A program made the translations under genes and the position numbers. DNA of 37,569 bases from JBBQTU01 sp038213005 (GTDB lineage Bacteria > Planctomycetota > Phycisphaerae > Tepidisphaerales > Tepidisphaeraceae), in assembly GCA_038213005.1 (NCBI GenBank), contig JBBQTU010000011.1, forward strand, positions 1-37,569. The letters run 5' to 3'. The notes beneath the pieces were generated by a model that did no database searches, had not been told where the DNA came from, and saw only the letters and a program-made list of their open reading frames with translations. This document shows positions 1 through 8,401 of the stretch, piece after piece (within the stretch, counting starts at the first letter, position 1; the number at the start of each line of letters is the position of its first letter).

Positions 1-566
1 CGCGTAGCGATCTTGTAGTTGTCGCGCTCGCCGATTCCACGCAGCGGATAGTCTTTTCGCAGCGGGTAGCTGCCATAGCCGTTCCAGGTCAAGAGACGGC
101 GAAGATCGGGATGCCCCACGAAAATGATCCCCAGCATGTCGTACGCTTCGCGTTCCAGCCAGTCCGCGCCGGGCCAGACCGGGTAAACGCTGTCGACCTT
201 CAGCCCCGGATCGCCCTTTTCCGCGAGTTCCTCGTCGCGAGGTGCGGTCTTCGGGGCGGTGTCCAGCTCGGGGTCGAGCAAGACCTTGAGCCACAGCCGA
301 GTGTTGAACTCCGTCGATACCAGGCAGTAGTTGACCGCAAAGCGGTGCTGCGCGCCGGGGAAATTCAGATAGTCGGCCCCGTTCAGCTCGCACAGCATGT
401 CGTACTTGAGTCCAGGTTCATCCCGGAGCCAGCGGCAGACGCGCAGGATATCCTGTCGCGGCACCACCACCGTCACCATGTCGCGGAACGACCGGACGAG
501 AAACTTCACGTCGGGAAACTGCGCCTTTAGCTTCGGCAGCGCTGGATGATCGGAAATCTGAGCCAT
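1..566 (-). CDS. nuoC: NADH-quinone oxidoreductase subunit C (5' part, runs off the window)
   Basis: Subunit C of respiratory complex I, part of the peripheral arm that passes electrons from NADH to quinone at the cytoplasmic membrane face. The reading frame opens at an ATG (complement of 564-566) and stays open to base 1, giving about 188 residues without a stop. The family signature is plain near the end: a WLEREAYDMLGI stretch, then GHPDLRRLL and YPLRKDYPLRG. The N-terminal half has the usual alpha/beta fold sequence (LKYDMLCELNGADYL). No good ribosome-binding site is visible before the ATG. The next nuo genes would lie left of the window. Upstream there is no nuoB but a uroporphyrinogen-decarboxylase-like gene, so either nuoC heads its cluster or the nuo genes are split. 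The family assignment is secure; the exact start is less so. Confidence 0.93.
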   Translation of the reverse strand, partial: MAQISDHPALPKLKAQFPDVKFLVRSFRDMVTVVVPRQDILRVCRWLRDEPGLKYDMLCELNGADYLNFPGAQHRFAVNYCLVSTEFNTRLWLKVLLDPELDTAPKTAPRDEELAEKGDPGLKVDSVYPVWPGADWLEREAYDMLGIIFVGHPDLRRLLTWNGYGSYPLRKDYPLRGIGERDNYKIAT

Positions 567-622
567 TGGCAGACGATTGTTGTGATTGCACCGCGCTGCG
601 TCAAGCAATCTACGAACACAAT

Positions 623-1687
623 CTACGGGCGAAACTGCTCGCAGGCTTCCTTCATCGCCACCAGATTTTCCCAAGGCACCTCTGGCTCGACCATGTGCGT
701 TGGCCCAATCACGATGCCGCCCTTGGCGCCGCAGATGCGCAGATTCTTCTCAACCACGGCCTTCACGTCGCCCGGCGTGCCAAACGGCAGCGTGCTCTGC
801 GTTCCGATGGTGCTCCAGAACGACAGACGCTCGCCGAATCTCGCGTGGACCTCGGCGAAGTCCATGCATTCAGGCTGGACGGGATTCAGGATATCCACGC
901 CGATCTCGATCAGTTCGTCGATGAAAGGCAGCACATAGCCGCAGGAATGATAGAAGATGAGGAGGTCGGGCTTGGATTTGCGGCCGGCCGCGATCACCTC
1001 GGCCAGGCGCGGCTTGAGCCACGTTCGCCATAGTTCCATGCTCATCATCGGGCTGGACTGCATGCCAATGTCGTCACCGAGCTCAACAATATCCACGCCG
1101 GCCGTCGCATAATGGACGATTCGTTGACAGGCATGTGCCGTGACGCGATCCAGCAGCACGGTTGCCCGCTCGTCGCCCGTCATCATGTCGGCCATCAGGT
1201 CTTCCATCGAGCGCAGATACCACGCGGTTTCCCAAACCGTGCATGCCATGCTGCCCTTGACGGCCAGACCCCGATCGTGAACTTTTCGGACATCCGCCGC
1301 GACGCGGGGAAGCTCATCGGTCAGAAATCGAGGCGCCGGGTGATTGCGGATCTCCTCCAACGTTGCCTCCCCCGCCAGCGGATGGTGCATGTGGGTCATG
1401 TGAAAGCAATTGGGCTGCCGGGAATGCCCGATGCCCCAGTCGTCAAAGGAGATATCCGCCGGCAGTTCCTCTCGCGGGAACAGTGCCTTGGCGTCGCGGT
1501 AGGTTTTCTCCGTCGGCACCCACACCCCCCGGCACGGCGAACCGAACCATCCGGCGATGTCGTCGTGCCCAAACCGTTTGACGAACGCCTCCTGCTGCGA
1601 GGGACAAAAGCCATTGGGGTCCAGCGGCACCTGGTCAAAGCCCTGGCGGCGGAGACTACGCAGCAGATTTTCGCGTGGGGTGTTCAT
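623..1687 (-). CDS. Uroporphyrinogen decarboxylase-like (URO-D/MtaA/CmuA superfamily) protein
   Basis: A 354-residue TIM-barrel protein of the URO-D superfamily. The family holds heme-pathway decarboxylases and cobalamin- or corrinoid-dependent methyltransferases; planctomycetes carry many members of unknown substrate. Visible signs are the N-terminal TPRENLLRSLRRQ, a central DDIGMQSSPMMS, and the FYHSCGYVLPFIDELIEIG segment followed by DILNPVQPECMDF. The H-x-CG pair is typical of the metal-binding methyltransferase-like branch. The start is placed at the second in-frame ATG (1687) because homologues begin with this TPRE motif; an upstream ATG at 1768 would add 27 unconserved residues. It lies 56 bp upstream of nuoC on the same strand, but a link in function is not evident. 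It should not be called hemE: the characteristic N-terminal arginine motif of true HemE is not seen. Substrate unknown. Confidence 0.8.
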   Translation of the reverse strand: MNTPRENLLRSLRRQGFDQVPLDPNGFCPSQQEAFVKRFGHDDIAGWFGSPCRGVWVPTEKTYRDAKALFPREELPADISFDDWGIGHSRQPNCFHMTHMHHPLAGEATLEEIRNHPAPRFLTDELPRVAADVRKVHDRGLAVKGSMACTVWETAWYLRSMEDLMADMMTGDERATVLLDRVTAHACQRIVHYATAGVDIVELGDDIGMQSSPMMSMELWRTWLKPRLAEVIAAGRKSKPDLLIFYHSCGYVLPFIDELIEIGVDILNPVQPECMDFAEVHARFGERLSFWSTIGTQSTLPFGTPGDVKAVVEKNLRICGAKGGIVIGPTHMVEPEVPWENLVAMKEACEQFRP

Positions 1688-1795
1688 GGCAACCAAAATA
1701 GCATGGCCCGCGATATAGTCCATGGAATAAACCGACGCGAGCATATACTTTTCGGACCGCGCGTTCAAGAAACGCTACGGCCTTTCCCCGTCCGG

Positions 1796-2341
1796 CTATC
1801 GCTGAGCCATCCGCTCAACCTGCTCCGGCCACTCTTTGCCGGGCTGCGGGGCAGCCTGAGGGCGAGTGGTTGCCGTGGCGGGCTGCGCATCGGCCGAAGG
1901 TTCCGGGTCCGACGCCAGCGGATACGCATAGATGACAAGCAGGCCGGCCACCGCCAGTTCCGCCGCCGCGATCGACCATTTCCGTATTGATCTCTTTCGT
2001 GCCTCGCTGTGTTGCTTGGTCTGCGACGCTGCATCGTCGCGCATCTTCTGCCGCAGGGCCTCAGTCTGGCGCTTCTGCCAGCAGACGTCGCACAGGCGGT
2101 GGTCGTCCAGCAGGTGCTCCTGGCCGCGCTGCACATCGCAGCCGCAACCGTCGCACGGCAGATGGTTGGCGCGATAGGCATTCTTGTCGGCCTTACTGCA
2201 CGCCACGCACCAGTAACCGCTCTCGTCGCGGTATCGCCTCTGCCGCTTCAGGTCCTGACCGCAACGATGGCAAACCTTGGCCGGCCGCACTGGCCTGGCC
2301 GGGATGATTCCGTCCTGCTTCCATGCACTGGCGTTGTTCAT
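1796..2341 (-). CDS. Zinc-ribbon protein with one C-terminal membrane segment, unknown function
   Basis: I do not recognise the family. The 181-residue product has four cysteine pairs in its first 110 residues (CHRC, CVAC, CDGCGC, CDVC), spaced as in two consecutive zinc ribbons. A basic, Gln/Arg-rich helix follows, then one transmembrane helix (WSIAAAELAVAGLLVIYAY) and a Pro/Ala-rich tail. The start at 2341 is supported by AAGGA eight bases upstream; a longer open frame to 2476 has no such site. The cysteines point to metal binding with structural or nucleic-acid contacts on the cytoplasmic side. That is inference from composition only. It shares strand with the URO-D-like gene 108 bp downstream. 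Confidence 0.6.
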   Translation of the reverse strand: MNNASAWKQDGIIPARPVRPAKVCHRCGQDLKRQRRYRDESGYWCVACSKADKNAYRANHLPCDGCGCDVQRGQEHLLDDHRLCDVCWQKRQTEALRQKMRDDAASQTKQHSEARKRSIRKWSIAAAELAVAGLLVIYAYPLASDPEPSADAQPATATTRPQAAPQPGKEWPEQVERMAQR

Positions 2342-2510
2342 GATTCCTTGATTACTGATGCGCAGGATAGGCAGGAAGATTAAGGATGTAATAACGTCGT
2401 GTGAAAATGCCGCGTGAAAATGCCATACGCACTTTGTGCTGACAGGGTGACTGGTCCGCGCCCCGCGGCATGCCAAAACGCAAGGTGCCCGAGTAGCCCC
2501 AGGCGGCGCA

Positions 2511-2547
2511 AAAAGAGCGGCACGGCGAGAAAAACTCGCCGTGCCGC
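2511..2547 (-). terminator. Rho-independent terminator of the pseudopilin gene
   Basis: A perfect 13-bp stem (arms 2517-2529 and 2535-2547, sequence GCGGCACGGCGAG and its complement) encloses a five-base loop. On the minus strand it is followed at once by TCTTTTT. It lies 90 bp past the stop of the gene at 2637-3842, so it should end that transcript. Confidence 0.85.
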
Positions 2548-2636
2548 AGTATCTGCTTATCTTTGAAACCTTCAGTTGCTGTCTGGGGACCGGAGTCTCA
2601 GATCAGGTTCTGCAGGGTTCCTTGAGCAGGCCGATC

Positions 2637-3842
2637 TCATGGGTAGGTCACGTCGACTTCAGCGCTGACCTTGGCCAAACGCGTATCGGGGATCGAGTAG
2701 CACTTGTCACCCCATTCCCAAGGACCCACTTCGCCGGCCTTGGAGGGCATCGTCTCAAGGATACTCTTTGTCTCGACGTGGCCGTCGGTGTAGAGGAAGT
2801 TGCTCTTGTTCTCACGGGCGGTCTTGCCGTCGCCCGGGTGGTTGCGGCCGACCAGATCCATACGGGTCGCGCGCTTCGCGCCAGTGACATCGTAGCTGCT
2901 GCCATCAATGTCGGCGAGCAGGTCGTAGCTCTGGCCACCGGTCATGACCCAGAGGTCGTGTGCGTTGACGCGACGAATCTCATAGGCTGTATCGACCACG
3001 CCGTAGGAACTGAGGTCAGCCACGGCCGCCGGAGTCTTGTCCACGTCCGAGCAGGCCGCCGTGTTTGCACGGAACGGCGTGATGGGGCGATGGCTCTTGA
3101 CCACCTGACCCGCCGCGCCCGAACCCTTGCCGCTGATCAGCGACCAGCTTGCAGCGTACTCGGTGGCCATGATGGTGCCCGAGGGGTTCTTCACCTCGTT
3201 GATGTTGACCTGACGGGTGGCGTGCAGGATCTTGTCGCCGGTCGCCAGCGCGCCGACAGTGCTGTACTTCGGACGGGCGAACAGGGCTTCATTGACCGTG
3301 TAGGCCATGCGAGGAGCCTGATCGTCGGCGTAGGTGCCGGCCTTGGTCTTGAAGTTGTTCAACTCGGCGGCCAGGTAGGTGGCCTCGTTCAGCAGAAGGT
3401 TGAACTTCGCAGCGCCCGGAGCGACGGTGACGTCAGCCACCTGGCCGGGGGCGAGGTCCGCATCCTTGGGGTTGGTGGCAGGAACGCCGCCATCCGGCAT
3501 CGCCGCGCACTTGAAGGCCTCGGGGCTCACGGTGCCCAGGAGGAAACTGGACCAGTGAGTGTAGCCATAGCCCTTGTCCGCATCCCACTTGCCGGTGACG
3601 GTGCTGATGCCCGAGTCACGGTAGCCGTAGGACGGCGGGAGCCAGCCGCCGTTGGTGTTGATGTAGATCTGCATGCCCTGGCCGATACTGCGCAGGTTGT
3701 TGGCACACTTGATCGAGTTGGCCGCAGCCCGCGCCCGCCCGAGGGACGGAAGCAGGATGGACATAAGAATGGCAATAATGCCAATCACGACGAGGAGTTC
3801 GACGAGCGTAAAGCCCGCGACTCGCTTGATACACTGACGCAT
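2637..3842 (-). CDS. Type II secretion-like pseudopilin (prepilin N-terminal methylation motif)
   Basis: A 401-residue pseudopilin of the kind found in dozens of copies in planctomycetes. Residues 1-10 are a short basic leader ending in Gly. Then comes the prepilin peptidase site and hydrophobic helix (FTLVELLVVIGIIAILMSIL), followed by LPSLGRARAAAN, the usual Phycisphaerae continuation. Near the C-terminus, NFLYTDGHVET matches the H-x-DG block of this family. The precursor would be cleaved after Gly10, N-methylated, and assembled in the inner membrane or exported as a pilus-like or surface protein. AAGGAG lies seven bases before the ATG, and a strong terminator follows the gene, so it is probably monocistronic. 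It diverges from the FHA gene across 274 bp. The specific role is unknown. Confidence 0.85.
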   Translation of the reverse strand: MRQCIKRVAGFTLVELLVVIGIIAILMSILLPSLGRARAAANSIKCANNLRSIGQGMQIYINTNGGWLPPSYGYRDSGISTVTGKWDADKGYGYTHWSSFLLGTVSPEAFKCAAMPDGGVPATNPKDADLAPGQVADVTVAPGAAKFNLLLNEATYLAAELNNFKTKAGTYADDQAPRMAYTVNEALFARPKYSTVGALATGDKILHATRQVNINEVKNPSGTIMATEYAASWSLISGKGSGAAGQVVKSHRPITPFRANTAACSDVDKTPAAVADLSSYGVVDTAYEIRRVNAHDLWVMTGGQSYDLLADIDGSSYDVTGAKRATRMDLVGRNHPGDGKTARENKSNFLYTDGHVETKSILETMPSKAGEVGPWEWGDKCYSIPDTRLAKVSAEVDVTYP

Positions 3843-4116
3843 AGACTCTCCTTAATTGGAGACCACTGTCTTTGCCCCCAGGCACACGCCCAGCGACGGA
3901 ATGAAGCACACGCTCCACTCGTTAATGGTGGGTATCTTAGGCCTGCGTCGGAGGATCTGATTTTGGAAACAATAATCTTTGATTAAGCCCCGGGGACATG
4001 GCGATAACGCGTCCTTGTGGCAGGCTAAACGCAACCTTAACACGGTTCTGCTCAACTCCCCGCCGTATCGCAGGCAAGGGCTTGCGAGGTCAGAGTCTCG
4101 ATCAGGGCAGGATATC

Positions 4117-5277
4117 ATGGCATTCATCACGTTCCTTGGCCACAAGAAGGCGGTAGGGGTTTACCGGCTGGGCGGGCCCACGACGGTTGGACGTTCGCTG
4201 GATTGTGATGTCTATGTTCCCGACGTCTACCTCTCACGGCATCATTGTCTCTTTGAACAGCACAACGGTTTGTGGCGCGTCGTCGACCTGGAGAGCAGCA
4301 ACGGCATCTGGTCGGATGGGCAGCGCCTGCGCACTGCGGCGCTCAAGCCCGGCGACGTCATTGAGATCGGGACCATTGCCGTCATGTTCAACGAGGGCGA
4401 TCCCGAGAAGACCTCCAATCCCGCGCCGTTCGGCATGGGATTCGGCGCGGCCGAACTGATGGACACCATCTGCACCGAAGGACTCCGACCGGCCGACTAC
4501 TCCAAACGGCAGTCCACGCGCAAGACTGAGTTTGCCAGGCGCATGCGGGAGAAGGTGACCCGCATGGAGGAAGAGGCCGAGTTGCCAGTCGCCGCGGCCG
4601 TCGCGACATCGCCCGGTGAGGAGTGGACCGAACTGGATATCGAATTCCAGATCACCGCCGCGCAAGAGCTGTTTATGTACGAGTGGGAGCCGCCGATCTT
4701 CAACCCGCCGCGGCGAAGTGCGCGGTCCGCACCGGCGACCGACCCGCGCCCCAGCGCGGTGCCGGTGCGCGTAAGCCCTGCGCAAGCGTACGCGCCAGCC
4801 GGCGTGGATCTCGGCTCGGCGGCCCAGCCCACGGGCGTGGCGACGGATGATTACGACCTGCATCCCGCTGCAGGTGCCCCGGTGAAGCGTCCGCCGGTGC
4901 GCTACCAGGCACCGGCGCTGCCGGTCGAGCAGGACTACCCTCCCGCCAAGCCTCGCAGGTCTGTCCTGGCCGCCGCCACATCCTGGCTGCCCTTGGGCCG
5001 CAAGAGTGCGCCGCCGGTGACCAACATGGAAGGCTGCGTCTTCCATCGGGCTACACGCTGGGACCACATCAAAGACAACGCGGGCGAGTGGCTCACAACC
5101 TGCAAGGGCTACGCAAAACTCAACCCGGCCATTGCCGGCGCGGTCGTCCTCGCCGTGGTTGTGGTGATCGGCATCGCCATCCGGTTCACGCCGGTGGGCA
5201 AGAGTGGGCCACATATCTACGTGCCGCCACAGTCCGACGTGGCCGTTGCCAAGAAGACGGTGGTAGCCAGCGACTGA
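4117..5277 (+). CDS. FHA-domain protein with C-terminal membrane helix
   Basis: A 386-residue protein with one N-terminal forkhead-associated domain, a phosphothreonine-binding fold used in Ser/Thr-kinase signalling. Hallmarks are Gly25-Arg26 (TVGRSLDCDV), the SRHH at 40-43 and the SSNG around 60-63, ending with the LKPGDVIEIG strand near residue 85. A charged helix follows (about 120-160), then a long Pro/Ala-rich linker. One transmembrane helix lies near residues 336-355 (IAGAVVLAVVVVIGIAI), leaving a short tail of about 30 residues. The FHA domain would be cytoplasmic if the tail is outside. The start at 4117 is chosen because GCAGGA precedes it and homology begins there; a frame opening at 3979 gives 46 extra unconserved residues. 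No kinase gene is adjacent, so its phosphorylated partner is unknown. Confidence 0.85.
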   Translation: MAFITFLGHKKAVGVYRLGGPTTVGRSLDCDVYVPDVYLSRHHCLFEQHNGLWRVVDLESSNGIWSDGQRLRTAALKPGDVIEIGTIAVMFNEGDPEKTSNPAPFGMGFGAAELMDTICTEGLRPADYSKRQSTRKTEFARRMREKVTRMEEEAELPVAAAVATSPGEEWTELDIEFQITAAQELFMYEWEPPIFNPPRRSARSAPATDPRPSAVPVRVSPAQAYAPAGVDLGSAAQPTGVATDDYDLHPAAGAPVKRPPVRYQAPALPVEQDYPPAKPRRSVLAAATSWLPLGRKSAPPVTNMEGCVFHRATRWDHIKDNAGEWLTTCKGYAKLNPAIAGAVVLAVVVVIGIAIRFTPVGKSGPHIYVPPQSDVAVAKKTVVASD

Positions 5278-5314
5278 GGCGCACGGCCGGCAATGCCGCG
5301 CGGTGCCGCGCCGC

Positions 5315-6406
5315 TCACCTGACGCTCAGCGTCCGCTGGAAGTAATCCTGCTTCATCGCCTTCTTGGCTAGCGCGAGCGTCTCTTCGGCGATCACGTTCG
5401 CCTTCTGCGTGCCCAAGCGCAGCGCATCGATCACATCATCCGGACGATCCTCAAAGTGCTTGCGCCGGGTGCGGATCGGCTCCAGCAGCGTGTTAAGCAC
5501 CTCAACGAGCTTGCGCTTGCACGTGACATCGCCGACCTTGCCCTGTCGATAATCGTCTTCGGTCTGGGCGACCCATGCCTTATCAGGATTGAACGTCTCG
5601 TGGAACATCCACATCGGGTTGTTCTCGGTCGTCCCGGGGTCGGTTGCGCGCAGACGCTTGGGGTCAGTGTACATCTGCATGACCTTCTTCTGCACCGCGT
5701 CGGCATCATCCGAGAGGAAGATCGCGTTGTTCAGCGACTTACTCATCTTATAGAGTTCGTTGGTCGCCGGATTCGGCCCGCCGGTACCAACCAGCCGCGT
5801 CACCCGGCCGAGTTTCGGCTGGATGATCGGCAAGAGCCCGCCGGCTTTCACGTAGTCTTTGTCTTCCGTGTGCGGGTCCACGCCGCAGTAGATCTGGTCA
5901 AATCGCCTGGCCACTTCGCGCGTCAGTTCCAGGTGCGGCAACTGATCCTCGCCCACCGGCACCAGCTCAGGCCGAAACGCCAGGATGTCCGCCGTCTGCC
6001 CCACCGCGTACATCGGAAACCCGAAAGGATACTTGTCCCCCAGTTCCTTATCCTTGATTTCCTGCGTCAGCGTCGGATTGCGCATGACCCGATTGAACGG
6101 GATGAGCATCGCGAAGAAGAACGTCAGCTCGTCGATCGCGGGCACTTCGGACTGGATGAACATGCAGCTTCGCTGTGGGTCGATCCCGCAGGCCAGGTAG
6201 TCCGTCGCGATCTCCAGCACGCTCTGGCGGATGTCGGCCGGCCGCTCGGCGCGCGTGGTGAACGCGTGCTTGTTGGCGATGATGAAATAGCAGTCGTACT
6301 CATCCTGCATCGCCAGGCGGTTCTCAACGCTGCCGACCCAATGCCCCAGGTGAAGCTTGCCGGTGGGGGTGTCGCCCGTGAGGATACGTTTCTTCGTGGA
6401 TTGCAT
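5315..6406 (-). CDS. trpS: Tryptophanyl-tRNA synthetase
   Basis: Class I aminoacyl-tRNA synthetase that charges tRNA-Trp. The 363-residue protein has the HIGH-type motif at residues 19-22 (TGKLHLGHWVG) and KMSKS at 220-224 (LYKMSKSLNN). It also has the family blocks IPFNRVMRNPT, FGFPMYAVGQTADIL and VPVGEDQLPHLELTRE. Length and domain order fit a complete enzyme. The start at 6406 is the ATG directly before the conserved KKRILTGDTPTG; the longer frame to 6790 runs through non-conserved sequence. No obvious Shine-Dalgarno is seen. The gene faces the FHA gene end to end with 37 bp between stops. It may be the last gene of the thiL-tsaE-dinB run, though a 388-bp interval separates it from dinB. 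Confidence 0.96.
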   Translation of the reverse strand: MQSTKKRILTGDTPTGKLHLGHWVGSVENRLAMQDEYDCYFIIANKHAFTTRAERPADIRQSVLEIATDYLACGIDPQRSCMFIQSEVPAIDELTFFFAMLIPFNRVMRNPTLTQEIKDKELGDKYPFGFPMYAVGQTADILAFRPELVPVGEDQLPHLELTREVARRFDQIYCGVDPHTEDKDYVKAGGLLPIIQPKLGRVTRLVGTGGPNPATNELYKMSKSLNNAIFLSDDADAVQKKVMQMYTDPKRLRATDPGTTENNPMWMFHETFNPDKAWVAQTEDDYRQGKVGDVTCKRKLVEVLNTLLEPIRTRRKHFEDRPDDVIDALRLGTQKANVIAEETLALAKKAMKQDYFQRTLSVR

Positions 6407-6549
6407 ATCGGCACAGTTATACAGCCCCGCCGCCCGGCAATGAAGCGGGCGTTTCCGTCCTTCGGCAACTCCGCTGCGTCGCGGAGCGAGACTGTCGGCT
6501 TGTGCCCCGTCCGGTGTGGCAGGGCGGCGACAGGGTCGCCGGGGCTCGC

Positions 6550-6735
6550 TCAAGGTTTGTTCTTCGGTGCTCCTCGGCGAATGATGGCACACGTAATCGC
6601 TGTGAGGGCCATCACGACCGTGAGGGTGATCGCCGTTGATTCCAGGCCGTTGATGGTATCCACGGTGCTGGTGTCGAACTGGACGAGAACGACCTCTGCC
6701 AAAAACCAGGAGAACAGCATCTTCCGCCCCTTCAT
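6550..6735 (-). CDS. Small membrane protein, hypothetical
   Basis: A 61-residue open frame between dinB and trpS on the same strand. It would encode two hydrophobic stretches (MLFSWFLAEVVLVQF and TLTVVMALTAITCAII) and a basic tail, RRGAPKNKP, which would lie in the cytoplasm by the positive-inside rule. A TTG at 6750 could extend it by five residues. TGGGG just before the ATG is a weak ribosome-binding site. No family recognised. Its length and unusual hydrophobicity make it more than a random frame, but it is unproven. Confidence 0.38.
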   Translation of the reverse strand: MKGRKMLFSWFLAEVVLVQFDTSTVDTINGLESTAITLTVVMALTAITCAIIRRGAPKNKP

Positions 6736-6794
6736 GAACCCCAGGAACAAAACGACGTCGGGATTTTACCGATAGCAGGCAATCGGGCAATCAC

Positions 6795-7946
6795 TCACGA
6801 TGCGCCTCCTCGACGGATCGCGCGGTCTCCAAACTTCCGCGTGATCTGGTCCGCGACGCCATCCAGTTTCCGCTGCCGCTCTTTCTTCGGGTCGGCAAAC
6901 AGGTCCATCTGCCCCTCGCCTGGCCCGAGGCGCTGGGCGGTCATGCCGATCAGCCGGACCGGCTGGAATGCCCACTTCTCAAAGATCGCCCGTGCCGCCT
7001 GCCAGAGCTCTTCGGTCACGTCGGTTGACGCCCTCAGCGTCGCCGACCGCGAGATGGTCTGGAAATCGCCGTACCGGATTTTCAGCGATACCCCGCGCGC
7101 CTGCATGCCGTGCTTGCGCAGTCGCCGCGCCACCTGCTCCACCTGATCCAGCAGCACCCGGCGGACTTCTTCGGGGCTGGCGACATCCACCTCAAACGTC
7201 TGCTCATGCCCGATGCTCCGCGCTTCCTGGTCGGGCACCACCTCTCGCGGGTCGATCCCCCGTGCCAGGTTGAAATACCGCTCGGCATCGGCGCCAAACT
7301 GCTTGGTCAGCCACTCCAGAGGTCTTTGCCGCAGGTCGTTGATCGTCCTGATCCCAAATCGCTCCAGCCCGGCGGCCGTGGCCTTGCCGATCCCCCAGAC
7401 CCTGGTCACCGGCAGCGGCAGCAGGATGCGGTCGATGTCCTGGGCATGGATCACCATCAGCCCGTCGGGCTTGTTCATGTCCGATGCCAGCTTCGCCAAA
7501 AACTTATTGGGCGCCAGGCCCACCGACGCCGTCAGTTGCAGATCACGCTTCACCCGCTCCTTCAGGCGAAACGCAACGGCCTCAGGTTCGCCCAGGGCCC
7601 GCTCTGTGCCCGTCAGGTCCAGGAACGCTTCGTCAATGCTCAGCGGCTCTACCAGCGGAGAGAACTCGTCCAAGATGGCGAACATTCGCTGCGACATCTC
7701 TCCATACCGCTCGCCCCGCACCGGCATGATGATCGCCTGCGGACACTGTCGCCTGGCGATGGACATCGGCTGGGCCGAGTGGCAGCCGAAGGGGCGGGCC
7801 TCATACGATGCCGCGGTGACCACGCCCCTGGGCCCGTCATGTCCCACCAGCACCGGCTTGCCGCGCAGCTCCGGGTGATCGAGCTGCTCCACCGACGCGA
7901 AAAACGCGTCCATGTCCAGATGCACAATAGCCCGGCCGGTCCACAT
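6795..7946 (-). CDS. dinB: DNA polymerase IV (Y-family translesion polymerase)
   Basis: Error-prone polymerase that copies past damaged bases. The 383-residue protein has the catalytic carboxylates in LDMDAFFASVE (Asp11) and PLSIDEAFLDLTG (Asp105, Glu106), with Phe16 as the likely steric gate. A helix-hairpin-helix thumb follows (VWGIGKATAAGLERFG, about 184-199), then the little-finger domain around 240-345. A sliding-clamp-binding motif, QMDLF, sits at 346-350, so interaction with DnaN is expected. GAGAGGAAG lies a few bases before the ATG. Only 20 bp separate it from the tsaE stop, so it is probably translated from the thiL-tsaE-dinB message. No LexA-like operator was recognised nearby. Confidence 0.96.
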   Translation of the reverse strand: MWTGRAIVHLDMDAFFASVEQLDHPELRGKPVLVGHDGPRGVVTAASYEARPFGCHSAQPMSIARRQCPQAIIMPVRGERYGEMSQRMFAILDEFSPLVEPLSIDEAFLDLTGTERALGEPEAVAFRLKERVKRDLQLTASVGLAPNKFLAKLASDMNKPDGLMVIHAQDIDRILLPLPVTRVWGIGKATAAGLERFGIRTINDLRQRPLEWLTKQFGADAERYFNLARGIDPREVVPDQEARSIGHEQTFEVDVASPEEVRRVLLDQVEQVARRLRKHGMQARGVSLKIRYGDFQTISRSATLRASTDVTEELWQAARAIFEKWAFQPVRLIGMTAQRLGPGEGQMDLFADPKKERQRKLDGVADQITRKFGDRAIRRGGAS

Positions 7947-7966
7947 GTCCGCTTCCTCTCACGTCC

Positions 7967-8401
7967 TTAGATTCGCGCGACCTCGATCCGCCTTCGCCGC
8001 GGCGATAGCGTCGTGATTTTCACCTCAATCCGCCGACCCGGCAGCAGAGATGCCACCCGCTGCGGCCATTCCACCACTACCACGCCGCCTTGTTCCAGCA
8101 GTTCGGAAAACCCGATCGCGTCAAAGTCGTCGCTGCCGTGCGTCCGGTAAGCATCCAGATGGAAGATGCGAAGGCTGCTTGTGTCGTAGATGTGCAGCAG
8201 GACAAACGTCGGGCTGCTCACCGCATGCGTATCGCCACCGAGACCGGCCACCAACCCGCGGACAAACTGCGTCTTGCCTGCGCCCAGTTCGCCCGTCAGC
8301 GCGATGCAGTCGCCGGGCACGAGTTGCCGGGCGAGGTCGGCCGCGATGGCTTCGGTCTGGCGCACGCTGGAGGAAATGGCGTCTATAGCGAGTGTTGCCA
8401 T
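7967..8401 (-). CDS. tsaE: tRNA threonylcarbamoyladenosine biosynthesis ATPase TsaE
   Basis: P-loop ATPase of the TsaBDE complex that makes the t6A37 modification on ANN-decoding tRNAs. At 144 residues it has the normal length. The Walker A motif is GELGAGKT near residues 37-44, followed by the family's SSPTFVLLHIY and FHLDAYR blocks and the closing VVVVEWPQR segment. The start codon lies inside the 3' end of thiL (19-bp overlap), which suggests translational coupling. dinB follows 20 bp later. tsaB and tsaD are not in the window. Confidence 0.95.
   Translation of the reverse strand: MATLAIDAISSSVRQTEAIAADLARQLVPGDCIALTGELGAGKTQFVRGLVAGLGGDTHAVSSPTFVLLHIYDTSSLRIFHLDAYRTHGSDDFDAIGFSELLEQGGVVVVEWPQRVASLLPGRRIEVKITTLSPRRRRIEVARI

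Noticed and set aside
2541..3986. Plus-strand frame of 481 codons opposite the pseudopilin gene
   Set aside because: No recognisable domain; the opposite strand encodes a clear pseudopilin with signal, ribosome-binding site and terminator.
5278..5314. Two-way terminator between the FHA gene and trpS
   Set aside because: GC-rich dyads exist (GCGCGG-TG-CCGCGC) but with a two-base loop and no T-run on either strand.
5456..6775. Plus-strand frame of 439 codons opposite trpS
   Set aside because: It is antisense to a well conserved tRNA synthetase and has the His/Arg/Leu-rich composition of an antisense shadow.
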